A stretch of DNA of 64,000 nt from Mesobacillus boroniphilus (GCF_018424685.1 NZ_QTKX01000002.1:620001-684000); one strand, 5' to 3'; numbered from the stretch's first letter, positions 16,051 to 24,612 are shown. Numbers and translations: made by a program. Notes: a model not told the origin generated them from the sequence alone.

Positions 16051-16076
16051 AAGCGGCGGCAATTGCCCCGCTTTTT
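16051..16076 (+). terminator. Terminator after the GlcD-type gene
   Basis: AAGCGG and GGC pair with GCC and CCGCTT around a short loop, followed by TTTTT. Confidence 0.75.
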
Positions 16077-16081
16077 GTCTT

Positions 16082-16201
16082 TCTCTACGAAATGAAGGAT
16101 AATCTCTATGAAAAGGCTGTTTATCTCTACAAAATAGACGATAATCTCCACGAAAATCTACTTAATCTCTACGTTGTAAACGATAATCTCTACTTTTTCC
16201 A
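16082..16201. repeat. Intergenic array B, exact 21-bp period, six units
   Basis: The core TCTCTAC (variants TCTCTAT and TCTCCAC) starts at 16082, 16103, 16124, 16145, 16166 and 16187, exactly 21 bp apart. The remaining 14 bases of each unit vary and are A-rich. It begins directly after the terminator of the GlcD-type gene and ends about 65 bp before the terminator of the convergent YeiH gene. No reading frame fits. Confidence 0.88.
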
Positions 16202-16261
16202 AAACAATGGAAAGGTTTAAATCATATTTATAGGCTTGATTGTTTTTCAAAAAAATACCAA

Positions 16262-16294
16262 AAAAAATAGACCATCACTAGATGGCCTATTTTT
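16262..16294 (-). terminator. Terminator after the YeiH-type gene
   Basis: AAATAGACCATC pairs with GATGGCCTATTT (one mismatch) around ACTA. The minus-strand transcript ends in a T-run. Confidence 0.75.
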
Positions 16295-16319
16295 AGATAG
16301 GGGGCACATTTTACTGCAG

Positions 16320-17339
16320 TTAAACAAAAACCCGAACCAACAAATACCCAAACACCGATAGCAGTACCGAACCGGCAAGCCCTGCTGACAAAGCCTTTCC
16401 GCCCATCTGCCTGAATGATTTAAAGTCAACATTTAATCCCAGTCCTGCCATTGCCATGCCGATGAGCAAATAGGCAAAGCTGACTATTGAGGATGCTGCG
16501 CCTTCGCTGATCATTCCAGTCGTATTGAACGCACTCACTGCCAGGAATCCGAGGATGAACCACGGGATTGGCAGCGTGGATAAAGTCATTTTTTGACCAG
16601 CGTTACCGCTTTCCTTCCGTTGGATAAGCAAACCAATTAAAATCGCAACCGGAACAAGCAGCGCCACCCTGGTCAATTTTACGATAATGGCGAGGTCGAG
16701 TGCAGCCTGGCCGGCCGGGTCGGCAGCAGCGACGACATGTGCGATTTCATGCAGGGTGCCTCCCGCAAAAACACCATAGTCAAGTGCTTTCAAATCAAGA
16801 TAAGAGAATATCAAGGTATAAAGTATCGTGAAAATCGTGCCGAGCACAGCAACATTGGCTGCACCCACAGCGGTTTCTTTTTCATTGGCCTTGATGACTG
16901 GCGCGATGGCGACAACTGCTGCCGCTCCGCAAATTGCTGTCCCACAGGCAGTCAGGATGCCAAGCCTTTTTTCGACCTTGAAAAGTCGGCTTAATCCATA
17001 GACAGCGATTAAGGCAAAGGTCAGATTCGCGAATGCAATTAAAAACACCGTTGATCCGGCATTGTAAATATCGTACAGATTCAGCCTGAATCCTAGCAAA
17101 ATGATTCCGAGGCGGAGCAGCTTTTTGCTGGAATATGAGGCACCTTCCAACAGCCCGCTATTCACTCCGATAGACGCCCGCCACACCATTCCCAGCATGA
17201 TGGCAATGACAAGCTGGCCCATGATCGAAAAGAAGGGCAGGCCAGCAATCAATCGAGCAGCCAGCGCCAGCGCCAGAGTAAGGGCAATACCCTTGATGAC
17301 GGGCAAAGTAAAACGGGGCAAAAGTTCATTCATTTTCAT
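16320..17339 (-). CDS. YeiH-family putative sulfate/anion exporter
   Basis: The 339-residue membrane protein has about ten hydrophobic segments and the YeiH (UPF0324) signatures LRLGIILLGFRLNL (about residues 76-89), LGILTACGTAICGAAAVVAI (about 125-144) and GTLHEIAHVVAA. The family is annotated as putative sulfate exporters on limited evidence. The start has two in-frame ATGs (MKM), with AAGGA about 9 nt before the first. It stands alone between arrays and terminators. Confidence 0.85.
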   Translation of the reverse strand: MKMNELLPRFTLPVIKGIALTLALALAARLIAGLPFFSIMGQLVIAIMLGMVWRASIGVNSGLLEGASYSSKKLLRLGIILLGFRLNLYDIYNAGSTVFLIAFANLTFALIAVYGLSRLFKVEKRLGILTACGTAICGAAAVVAIAPVIKANEKETAVGAANVAVLGTIFTILYTLIFSYLDLKALDYGVFAGGTLHEIAHVVAAADPAGQAALDLAIIVKLTRVALLVPVAILIGLLIQRKESGNAGQKMTLSTLPIPWFILGFLAVSAFNTTGMISEGAASSIVSFAYLLIGMAMAGLGLNVDFKSFRQMGGKALSAGLAGSVLLSVFGYLLVRVFV

Positions 17340-17523
17340 TATTACACGTCCTTCAAATCTGTCTAACTACCACTTTACCGAATAAAAGAAAAATAGCAAA
17401 ACCCATATGTGTATCTTAACTGAATTGTCAATATTCACAAAACGGATATATGTCTTCTAAGCAGGGGTCTTGGATGGTGCTTATAATATAGATATCTATA
17501 TCCTCCTTAAGCAGGTGAGTAAA

Positions 17524-18729
17524 ATGGAGAAAAGCATGTCAGAGGGAAGGTTTCTCTTATATATTATAGCTGCGGTCATGCTTTTGATGTTGATTCATCT
17601 CTATCATGCCGACCTTTCGTCCTATTTGAACCCTGAAAATTATATTGCCATCCATACGATTTTGGAATTTTTCAGTATAGCCGTTTCTTTTTCGATTTTT
17701 TCATACGGCTGGAAGGCGTTTGGCTTTTCGCAGTCCAGAAAAATCCTGCTGCTGAGCTTTTTATTTTTCATTGTTGGGATGCTCGATTTATTGCATACAC
17801 TTACCTTTAAAGGAATGCCTTTTTTTATAACCGAAAGTTCCATCGCGAAAGCGACTTGGTTCTGGGTGGCGGCCCGAATCATTGAGTCATTGTTGATAGT
17901 ACTTGTCCTCATCCTGCCCGAACGGAAGCTTCAGCAGGATCCAAGGCGCATCTGTTTGGCAATTTGCACTGTAGTAATAGGAGCCATTATGTTCGTGATT
18001 TTCAAGTACGAACAAAGCCTTCCGCTGCTGGTCATTGAAGGCAAAGGGACAACCATCTTGAAAAATCTAATAGAATACGGTGTCAGTTTTCTGCATTTCA
18101 TCTCAATTGTCATATCGCTTTATTTTTATAATGAAGGCAAGAACGGACAGCATCTGTACGTAGCGCTGGCATTCACATTTTTATTTTTATCCGAGCTCGT
18201 TTTCACCATCTACCAGAGTGTTTATGATATCGACAATTTCACGGGCCATCTATATAAGGCGCTTGGTTACTTTTTCATCATGAGGGGATTCTACTTCTCT
18301 ACGCTTGCGGACGACAGCTTCCTGAAGGATCCTCATGAAAAATTATGGCGTAAGACGGAGGAGATGATCCAGAGCCATTATGGGATCATTTTCAAGATTT
18401 CAAAGCAGGGCGATGATTTCATCCACCACATTATTGGCGGCGGGCTGCTCGATGACCTTGGCTTCACCCCGAATGAGATCAATGGCAAGACCCTGGGTGA
18501 ATTCCTGCCCGATAAGGCGGGGAGGATTGAAAGATACTATGACTGTGTCTGGAAAAATAATGAGAAGATTGTCTTCGAAATCGAAATTGGCGGTCATACT
18601 TATGCGATATCGCTCATGCCTGTTATGAACAATGGAGAGGTAGTGGAGATTGCCGGAGCCGTTATGGGAATCGTCAAGTATTCACGGTTGGACCGCTGTG
18701 CACGAAATACAAAAGCAAATGCTTTGTAA
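17524..18729 (+). CDS. MASE3-type membrane sensor with PAS-like domain, no output domain
   Basis: The 401-residue protein has an N-terminal MASE3-like integral membrane domain of seven to eight segments (about residues 8-270; GMLDLLHTLTFKGMPFF and TWFWVAARIIESLLI). A cytoplasmic PAS-like domain of about 120 residues follows (SHYGIIFKISKQGDDFIHH to AGAVMGIVKYS). Proteins with MASE3 normally continue into a histidine kinase, GGDEF or phosphatase domain, but this one stops, so any signal must pass through a partner. The ATG at 17524 has AGGTGAG upstream. The ligand is unknown. Confidence 0.75.
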   Translation: MEKSMSEGRFLLYIIAAVMLLMLIHLYHADLSSYLNPENYIAIHTILEFFSIAVSFSIFSYGWKAFGFSQSRKILLLSFLFFIVGMLDLLHTLTFKGMPFFITESSIAKATWFWVAARIIESLLIVLVLILPERKLQQDPRRICLAICTVVIGAIMFVIFKYEQSLPLLVIEGKGTTILKNLIEYGVSFLHFISIVISLYFYNEGKNGQHLYVALAFTFLFLSELVFTIYQSVYDIDNFTGHLYKALGYFFIMRGFYFSTLADDSFLKDPHEKLWRKTEEMIQSHYGIIFKISKQGDDFIHHIIGGGLLDDLGFTPNEINGKTLGEFLPDKAGRIERYYDCVWKNNEKIVFEIEIGGHTYAISLMPVMNNGEVVEIAGAVMGIVKYSRLDRCARNTKANAL

Positions 18730-18740
18730 GATTGGATTGA

Positions 18741-18764
18741 GCCTGCAGGAATGCAGGTTTTTTT
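18741..18764 (+). terminator. Terminator after the MASE3-PAS gene
   Basis: CCTGCA pairs with TGCAGG around GGAA, followed by seven T. Confidence 0.8.
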
Positions 18765-18803
18765 GTTTCAAAGATAAGAAAGTATAAATTTCACTTTGAG
18801 AAA

Positions 18804-18852
18804 TGTCCAGCTCCAGCGCTTGTTGGGGCTGGACAATGCGCTTGCGCTTTTC
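18804..18852 (+). repeat. Dispersed intergenic repeat, copy R2 (internally deleted)
   Basis: Only the left end (TGTCCAGCTCCAGCGCTTG) and the right end (GCGCTTGCGCTTTTC) of the repeat family are present, joined in 49 bp. The block contains the hairpin GTCCAGC...GCTGGAC. The about 230 bases between it and nagP hold the nagP leader and nothing else recognisable. Confidence 0.7.
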
Positions 18853-19069
18853 TAATTGCCCTCCAGTGCCGAAAGGAATTTTATAAAAATCAGCGAATAA
18901 GCTATAAGTATCAGCCCTGTCCGAGTTAAGGGCGACGAACTCAAGAAGGGAGCGCTTGATTTCTTTGAAGACGAAATATTAAAAATAGTCTATTTTTAGG
19001 ATATTCTTTAGGGAGTCGAACTGTTAAACTGGGTGTGTGTTTACAAATTTCTACAATGTTCCTGAAAAA

Positions 19070-19083
19070 TGTAAGCATTTACA
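19070..19083 (+). promoter_or_regulatory. cre-like palindrome upstream of nagP
   Basis: TGTAAGCATTTACA is a perfect 5-bp inverted repeat and matches the CcpA cre consensus TGWAANCGNTNWCA at all fixed positions but one. It lies 24 bp before the chosen start. It suggests carbon catabolite control of the PTS gene, inferred only. Confidence 0.45.
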
Positions 19084-19107
19084 ATTTTAATGGAAGAGGT
19101 GTTGAAG

Positions 19108-20484
19108 GTGCTAGGATTTTTACAAAGAATCGGGAAGGCTTTGATGCTTCCAATCGCTGTTTTACCTGCAGCTGCTTTATTGCTGCGTCTCGGGCAGCCG
19201 GACTTATTGGATATTCCTTTCATTTCTGCAGCAGGTGACGCGATTTTTGCCAATCTTGCATTATTGTTCGCGATCGGTGTGGCAGTTGGTATTGCCAAGG
19301 ATGGGAATGGTGCGGCTGGACTCGCAGGTGCGATCGGCTATTTCGTTTTGACAAAGGGTGCAGGTGCTGTCAATGAAAGCATCAATATGGCCGTGCTTGG
19401 CGGGATTTTATCCGGGGTAATCGCCGGTTTGCTCTACAACCGTTATCACGATATTAAGCTGCCGGACTGGCTCGGCTTCTTCGGCGGAAAACGTTTCGTT
19501 CCGATCATTACTTCATTGGTGATGATTGTTTTAGCCGGTATTTTCGGCTATGTTTGGCCGCCAATTCAGGCAGGCATCAATAATGTCGGTGAATGGATCG
19601 TCGGCGCCGGTGCGCTTGGAGTAGGCGTATTCGGTTTCTTGAACCGTTTATTGATTCCGATGGGCCTTCACCATGTTCTGAACACGCTTGTCTGGTTTGA
19701 ATTTGGTGAATTCACGAATGCAGCAGGAGAAGTTGTAAAAGGTGACCTGAACCGTTTCTTCGCAGGTGACCCTAAAGCCGGTATCTTCATGAACGGTTTC
19801 TTCCCAGTCATGATGTTCGGACTTCCAGCTGCAGCATTCGCGATGATTGCCGCAGCGAAAAAGGAACGCAAGAAGGCTGTTACAGGTGCGCTTGTCGGTG
19901 TTGCCTTCACCTCTTTCCTGACCGGGATCACTGAACCAATCGAATTCTTGTTCATGTTCCTATCTCCTGTCCTTTATGGAATTCACGCTGTCTTGACTGG
20001 TTTGGCAATGTCCATTACCTATGTGCTTGGTATCCATCATGGATTCGGATTCTCAGCCGGTGCAATCGACTATGTGCTGAACTATGGGATCGCCCAAAAG
20101 CCATTCCTGCTCCTCGGTGTCGGCCTAGTTTACGCAATTCTGTATTTTGTGATTTTCTACTTCCTGATCATCAAGCTTGACCTCAAGACTCCAGGACGTG
20201 AAGACGAGGTTGAGGGCGAATTCACGGAAAGCGGTGCTTCAAAAGGCAATTACGCAGAGCTTGCAGATCATTACCTTGCAGCATTAGGCGGCAAAAGCAA
20301 CCTCAAGGAACTAGACAATTGCGTAACACGCCTTCGTTTAAAAGTCGATGATATGGCAAAAGTAAATGAATCAGAGCTGAAGCGCCTTGGCGCAAAAGGC
20401 GTGTTAAAACTTAATAAAACAGACCTTCAAGTCATTGTAGGAACCGATGTAGAATTTTTGGCTAATGAAATGAAGCGGAAATAG
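19108..20484 (+). CDS. nagP: PTS N-acetylglucosamine transporter, EIICB (NagP-type)
   Basis: This permease takes up and phosphorylates N-acetylglucosamine, using phosphate from HPr through an EIIA encoded elsewhere. The EIIC domain has about 360 residues: LGFLQRIGKALMLPIAVLPA at the N-terminus and GITEPIEFLFMF with the conserved sugar-site Glu (about residue 286). A linker and an EIIB domain with phospho-Cys (LDNCVTRLRLKV, about residue 410) follow. Size and lack of EIIA match B. subtilis NagP. The GTG at 19108 is chosen because GAAGAGGTG lies 6 nt upstream. An ATG six codons earlier has no SD. Confidence 0.85.
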   Translation: MLGFLQRIGKALMLPIAVLPAAALLLRLGQPDLLDIPFISAAGDAIFANLALLFAIGVAVGIAKDGNGAAGLAGAIGYFVLTKGAGAVNESINMAVLGGILSGVIAGLLYNRYHDIKLPDWLGFFGGKRFVPIITSLVMIVLAGIFGYVWPPIQAGINNVGEWIVGAGALGVGVFGFLNRLLIPMGLHHVLNTLVWFEFGEFTNAAGEVVKGDLNRFFAGDPKAGIFMNGFFPVMMFGLPAAAFAMIAAAKKERKKAVTGALVGVAFTSFLTGITEPIEFLFMFLSPVLYGIHAVLTGLAMSITYVLGIHHGFGFSAGAIDYVLNYGIAQKPFLLLGVGLVYAILYFVIFYFLIIKLDLKTPGREDEVEGEFTESGASKGNYAELADHYLAALGGKSNLKELDNCVTRLRLKVDDMAKVNESELKRLGAKGVLKLNKTDLQVIVGTDVEFLANEMKRK

Positions 20485-20964
20485 GAAAAGCGCAAGCACC
20501 TTGATCAGCCCCGACCAGCGCTGCCCGCCGAAAACCGCCACGTCCTGTGGCTGGCGGGTCTAGCACATCGTGTGCCTCGGAGGGACGATTAGTGAAGTCG
20601 TTCTTTGACTTCATTGAGCGGACCGAAATCGAAAAGTATAGCCGACTGCGCAGAAACGCAGAAACTGGAGACTCCGACAAAGAAGCGCTTTTTGCTTCTG
20701 CCGGCGGAGTTGAAGTTTCGGAGTTTCTAGGAGGCGACACTAGACAAATCGAAATGCGGAGGCGACTGCCCAACTCCGACAAGCGCTGGAGGGCCAGGCA
20801 GTGAAGTCGCTCTTTGACTTCATTGGCAGGACCGAAGCGTCTCGAGGAGTTAGGAGCCGCAGCAAGACATGCGACTCGAGCTGCTCAAAGCTAACGCTTC
20901 TCGCAAGATACTCGAGGAAGCCCTCTCAGGGATGAAAACTGGCTAGGTGCTGAAGCTAGACACT
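20485..20964 (-). repeat. Dispersed intergenic repeat, copy R3 (enlarged mosaic)
   Basis: This is the 480-bp, reverse-orientation member of the family at 0.6 and 50.9 kb. It begins right after the nagP stop with GAAAAGCGCAAGC and ends GAAGCTAGACACT. Two pieces are duplicated inside it: AGTGAAGTCG(T/C)TCTTTGACTTCATTG occurs twice, and ACTCCGACAA occurs twice. It carries several short fortuitous reading frames. It lies between nagP and its terminator. Confidence 0.8.
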
Positions 20965-20973
20965 AAGGAAGAC

Positions 20974-21009
20974 AGACTTGGCGGTATTTCTTCGCCAGGT
21001 CTTTTTTTA
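20974..21009 (+). terminator. Terminator displaced from nagP by repeat R3
   Basis: AGACTTGGCG pairs with CGCCAGGTCT (one wobble), followed by eight T. It lies 490 bp past the nagP stop, with repeat R3 in between. Confidence 0.8.
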
Positions 21010-21121
21010 TAGAGGCTTGTAATGATCGACTCAATACTTCAAGGACGATCAGAATGATCTATCTAAAATGAAGTTAAAAAGAAAAAGTTTACGAAAATAG
21101 TCAAAAATGGGGGGATATATA

Positions 21122-22039
21122 ATGAAGCGTCTGCTTGACTGCACAGCATCTGATTTTGAACAAATGACGGGCCAGGATTTGAAGAAGGCGATCATCGCTT
21201 CGGAAGGACGGACGATTTTATCTGAGGTAATTGGAGCATTTTCGCCGCTTTATCCTGCCGTGACGAATGCGGAACTGGCAGCGGCATTCGGTGCGGACCT
21301 TATCCTGCTGAACTTCTTTGATGTGATGAACCCTTCCATAGAGAGCTTGCCAGATGCAGAACCGTCGGAAGTGGTCCGCCAATTAAAGAAGTTAGTTGGC
21401 CGTCCTGTAGGCTTAAATCTTGAGCCTGTTGACTTCGAGGCGGACAAGCTTGAGGCGTTACAGCAGCTGCCTGAAGGTAGGATTGCTACTGATGCTTCCC
21501 TTAAAAGAGCGAAGGAGCTTGGCTTCGATTTCGTCTGCTTGACAGGCAACCCAAAAACAGGTGTGACGAACGCTGAGATTACAAAAGCAATTGAAAAGGC
21601 TCGTGCAGCATTCGGACCAGAAGGAATGATCATTGCCGGAAAAATGCATGGCGCAGGAGTGGCCGGTGAGACGGGCAGCTCGATGATGACGGAAGAAACC
21701 TTGCATGCCTTTGTCGAGGCGGGAGCAGACATCATCCTGATACCGTCACCGGGCACTGTCCCAGGTTTTACGGTTGGAAAGACTGCGAAGCTTGTTGAAC
21801 TTGTCCATCAAAAAGGAGCTCTCGCCATCCTGACGACAGGAACAAGCCAGGAGGGGGCAGATGAGCAGACGATTAAACAAATCGCGCTAAATAGCAAGAT
21901 GGCTGGTGCTGACCTTTACCATATCGGGGACGCCGGGGCAGCGGGCATTGCTTCTCCGGAAAACATCATAGCCTACTCAATCGTCGTTCGTGGCAAAAGG
22001 CATACGTATGTCCGGATGGCAGCTTCAGTTCGGAGATGA
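21122..22039 (+). CDS. TIM-barrel-like protein of unknown function (DUF7916/PEP-mutase-like)
   Basis: The 305-residue soluble protein starts MKRLLDCTASDFEQMTGQDL and has repeated barrel-type strands ending in Gly/Asp loops: ADLILLNFFDVMNP, VGLNLEP, FDFVCLTGNPKTGV, MIIAGKMHGAGV, ADIILIPSPGTVPGF, ALAILTTGTSQEG and DLYHIGDAGAAGI. I recognise it as a conserved Firmicutes family often found near PTS genes and sometimes named haloacid-dehalogenase-like, but no activity is established. ATG 21122 has GGGGGG upstream. A link to amino-sugar use is inferred from the nagP neighbour. Confidence 0.6.
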   Translation: MKRLLDCTASDFEQMTGQDLKKAIIASEGRTILSEVIGAFSPLYPAVTNAELAAAFGADLILLNFFDVMNPSIESLPDAEPSEVVRQLKKLVGRPVGLNLEPVDFEADKLEALQQLPEGRIATDASLKRAKELGFDFVCLTGNPKTGVTNAEITKAIEKARAAFGPEGMIIAGKMHGAGVAGETGSSMMTEETLHAFVEAGADIILIPSPGTVPGFTVGKTAKLVELVHQKGALAILTTGTSQEGADEQTIKQIALNSKMAGADLYHIGDAGAAGIASPENIIAYSIVVRGKRHTYVRMAASVRR

Positions 22040-22123
22040 TTCCTTATTTTTCAAGTTCGTATCAGCTATAATCCGGGTAAAAGTAAAGCATAACGCTGAT
22101 ACTAACATCAGGAGGGATACAAC

Positions 22124-22315
22124 ATGGATAAGGATAAGTTTGTCAATATCGATTCAAAAGCGAAGCCTGTAAATCCAGATTCTGAACAAGAACAAATGGA
22201 AACAGCGGAAGCGAACATGAAGCTCCAGGATGCTTTTTACGATGAAAACAAAAGCAACGGAGTAGATCCTGCAAACCTGAATAACCAGACAGCCATCCTG
22301 ACTGATATGGACTAA
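22124..22315 (+). CDS. Small acidic hypothetical protein
   Basis: A 63-residue hydrophilic protein (MDKDKFVNIDSKAKPVN..., rich in Asp, Glu, Asn and Gln) with a perfect SD (AGGAGGG) 7 nt before the ATG and its own terminator. No family was recognised. Composition resembles small spore proteins. Confidence 0.65.
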   Translation: MDKDKFVNIDSKAKPVNPDSEQEQMETAEANMKLQDAFYDENKSNGVDPANLNNQTAILTDMD

Positions 22316-22345
22316 AAGCCGGCAATCGTTTGCCGGCTTTTTCTA
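22315..22345. terminator. Bidirectional terminator between two small genes
   Basis: AAAGCCGGCA pairs with TGCCGGCTTT around ATCGTT, followed by TTTCT. The hairpin starts at the stop codon of the upstream gene. Confidence 0.8.
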
Positions 22346-22369
22346 GCTCTTTTATTCTCAAAAGCATTC

Positions 22370-22525
22370 CTAATGATGTTGGTCTGTTTTATCGCTCTGG
22401 TCTTTGTTGTGTTTGTTCCCCTTGCTGTTGTCCCCGCTCGTCAATTCACCAGAAAACTCGGCCATCTGGTTTCCGAGCTTGGGAGAATTTTGGTTTTTGC
22501 TGCCCTTATTGAACTTTTTCGTCAT
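22370..22525 (-). CDS. Small basic hydrophilic protein, possible spore protein
   Basis: The 51-codon gene starts with ATG at 22525 behind a strong SD (AAGGAGGG). It encodes MTKKFNKGSKNQNSPKLGNQ followed by MAEFSGELTS and a tail rich in Asn, Lys, Asp, Gln and His, ending TDQHH. There is no hydrophobic core. Size, composition and SD resemble minor small acid-soluble spore proteins, but no family was recognised. It converges on the preceding small gene. Confidence 0.6.
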   Translation of the reverse strand: MTKKFNKGSKNQNSPKLGNQMAEFSGELTSGDNSKGNKHNKDQSDKTDQHH

Positions 22526-22629
22526 TACAAGCCCTCCTTATAGTGAGTACAAAACTAGTTTTCCCGGTATAAGGCTGGCAATACACGGAGAGGATTTTAT
22601 CTGGGCGTTGAAATCTTGAAAAACAAAAT

Positions 22630-22688
22630 TTATTTGCAAGGATTATACTTTTATTCGCAAAACCGCACTCTTATTCGCAAACAAAATA
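22630..22688. repeat. Intergenic array C, 20-21-bp period, three units
   Basis: TTATTTGCAA, TTATTCGCAA and TTATTCGCAA start at 22630, 22651 and 22671 in an AT-rich intergenic gap. The layout (conserved 8-10-bp core plus variable remainder, period about two helical turns) matches arrays A, B and D. Confidence 0.7.
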
Positions 22689-22711
22689 AATGAATTTTTT
22701 TCAAATCAATA

Positions 22712-22742
22712 CAAAAGACAGCTTACAAAAGCTGCCTCTTAG
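22712..22742 (-). terminator. Terminator after the 102-residue hypothetical gene
   Basis: On the minus strand GGCAGCTT pairs with AAGCTGTC around TTGT, followed by TTTTGTATT. Confidence 0.65.
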
Positions 22743-22744
22743 AA

Positions 22745-23053
22745 TCACTTTTCAATTAGTTGGTCAATTTCTTCCTCGTCAACTAATGCAACCTCGGCGA
22801 GACCTTTCAACTCTTGAATCAGCTCGTTTGCTTCCTCATACAGCGTGTCGTCCGTAAATACCTCTGAGTAGTAAAGGGAATCATTCAGCACAGCTTTCAC
22901 GTGGAGCCTTGTGCCGGATTCTGTGTCTTCGTCACCCAAAGTGACAGCGGAGCGTGAGGTTTCGTGCTGATTGAGCAAGACTTTATTGCCATTGCTTTCT
23001 TTCTTCACAGCTTCAACAATTTCCACCAACGAATTAACTCGTTTCAATGACAT
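22745..23053 (-). CDS. Conserved hypothetical protein
   Basis: A 102-residue protein starting MSLKRVNSLVEIVEAVKKES, with a mixed alpha/beta pattern and an acidic C-terminus (ALVDEEEIDQLIEK). No family was recognised. The start is uncertain: the ATG at 23053 lies only 2 nt from AGAGGGG, and a TTG two codons later has better spacing. It is encoded 45 bp downstream of the histidine kinase gene on the same strand, so the two may be cotranscribed. Confidence 0.6.
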   Translation of the reverse strand: MSLKRVNSLVEIVEAVKKESNGNKVLLNQHETSRSAVTLGDEDTESGTRLHVKAVLNDSLYYSEVFTDDTLYEEANELIQELKGLAEVALVDEEEIDQLIEK

Positions 23054-23098
23054 CACCCCTCTAGTTATGTATTCCATGTTTCAGGATTTTAAAACCAT

Positions 23099-24448
23099 TC
23101 AAATAGTGATTTCGAAAGTTGTACCTTTGCCCAACTCGCTTCTGAGCGAGATTTTTCCGCCATGCGCTTCTACAAGCTCTTTTACAATCGCAAGTCCGAG
23201 TCCTGAACCTCCTAAAGCTTTTGACCGTGACTTGTCGACCCGGTAAAAGCGGTCAAAAACCCACGCCTGGTCTTCTTCAGGGATGCCTTTTCCTTCATCC
23301 TTCACTGTGATATGAACTCGGCCGCTCTTTTTGAAAACCTGGATTGTTGTCGTAGACCCTTCTTCAGAATATTTTCTGGCATTATCCAGCAGATTAATGA
23401 TGATTTGTTCAAAACGGACCGGGTCAGCCTCGATATAGAATTCCCTGTGACAGGCAAAATTAAGCGTCATATTTTTTTCGATAAACGATGGTGCCAACCT
23501 GGAATGAATTCCGCGTATGAAGGCACAAAGCTCCAAACGTTCTTTTTGAATGGTAAAAGTGTTTTCGTCCATTTTTGCGAGGTCAAATAATCCTTTGACC
23601 AGACCAGAAAGCTTAGTTGCCTCTTCATGGATAATTTGCAAGTACTGGCTTCTGTCCTCAGATGTTATTCCTTCTTTACCTGCGATGTCTGCATACCCTT
23701 TTATATAGGTGAGTGGCGTCCGCAATTCATGAGAAATGCTCGCAAGGAACTCATTCCGCTGCCTCTTCATGTGGCTAAGGTCGTCGGCAAGCACCTGAAT
23801 CGATTCTGCAAGCTCGCCCAATTCATCGTTACCACGGTGGGGCAGAGTGACGGAATAGTCGCCCTGGCGGATTTTTGAAGTCGCTTCATTCATCTTGATG
23901 ACTGGCTTAGTAATGAATCTGGATAAGAAAAGGGTAATCACAGCCATTGAGGTCAACAGCAGGATTCCAGCAAGCCAGAAATGCTTGTTCAGCTTGGCAA
24001 TCAGGCTTTGGACCCGCTGGGTGTTTTTGAACATATAAACAGCACCGTTGTTCTCCAGGGGGCTGACTGACGCAATATATTGCTTATCCTGCCAGTCATC
24101 TTCTAATATCAAGCCAGTCTGGGGAGCATCCGATGGGGCTTCTGTGATGATGTTTTGTATGGAGTCATCAGCTGGAACGGAAGAGGAAACGATCACGCCT
24201 GTTTGATCAGTGATAATAACATGGGTGTCCGTTTTCGATTCCATGGTGGTGATATGGTGGATTGTTTCCTGGGAATAGGAATTTTCCAGAATATCACGAT
24301 GGTTATTGCCTCGCGTTTGCAGGGAAGCCAGCTCCTCATCGATCCTTGAATGGATGATAGAAGAGTGAAGGTAGTAGAATAAGATACCTTCGACCAGCAA
24401 AATTGTTATGAAAAAAACAGCCCCGATTTTAAAAGATATTCGATCCAT
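23099..24448 (-). CDS. Membrane sensor histidine kinase (unpaired)
   Basis: The 449-residue kinase has two transmembrane segments (about residues 8-28 and 158-178) around an extracellular sensor region of about 130 residues. A HAMP domain follows (about 180-232). HisKA has the phospho-acceptor in SISHELRTPLTYIKGY (His near residue 240), and HATPase_c has NLLDNARKYS, DEGKGIP and GGSGLGLAIV. The response-regulator gene that normally precedes such kinases is missing from both flanks. SD GGGAG lies 8 nt upstream. Confidence 0.93.
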   Translation of the reverse strand: MDRISFKIGAVFFITILLVEGILFYYLHSSIIHSRIDEELASLQTRGNNHRDILENSYSQETIHHITTMESKTDTHVIITDQTGVIVSSSVPADDSIQNIITEAPSDAPQTGLILEDDWQDKQYIASVSPLENNGAVYMFKNTQRVQSLIAKLNKHFWLAGILLLTSMAVITLFLSRFITKPVIKMNEATSKIRQGDYSVTLPHRGNDELGELAESIQVLADDLSHMKRQRNEFLASISHELRTPLTYIKGYADIAGKEGITSEDRSQYLQIIHEEATKLSGLVKGLFDLAKMDENTFTIQKERLELCAFIRGIHSRLAPSFIEKNMTLNFACHREFYIEADPVRFEQIIINLLDNARKYSEEGSTTTIQVFKKSGRVHITVKDEGKGIPEEDQAWVFDRFYRVDKSRSKALGGSGLGLAIVKELVEAHGGKISLRSELGKGTTFEITI

Positions 24449-24612
24449 TTATGACACTCCCATGATCAATCTTAAACCCATCATACTAAAAAAATATCCA
24501 AAAACAGAGCAGAATCATAAATTGGTGGATAAATTGAAAAGAATATTCCCTTCTTCATCGAAACCAATGGAAAAGCCCAAATCTACCAGACGAAGGAAAC
24601 AAATATAATGCA

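Noticed and set aside
20547..20804. Reading frames inside the 20.5-kb repeat
   Set aside because: Overlapping frames on both strands in a GC-rich repeat, no SD, and no similarity to any family.
24408..24608. 66-residue plus-strand frame at the kinase start
   Set aside because: It begins inside the histidine kinase gene on the other strand and has no SD; basic C-terminus only. Weak, not supported.
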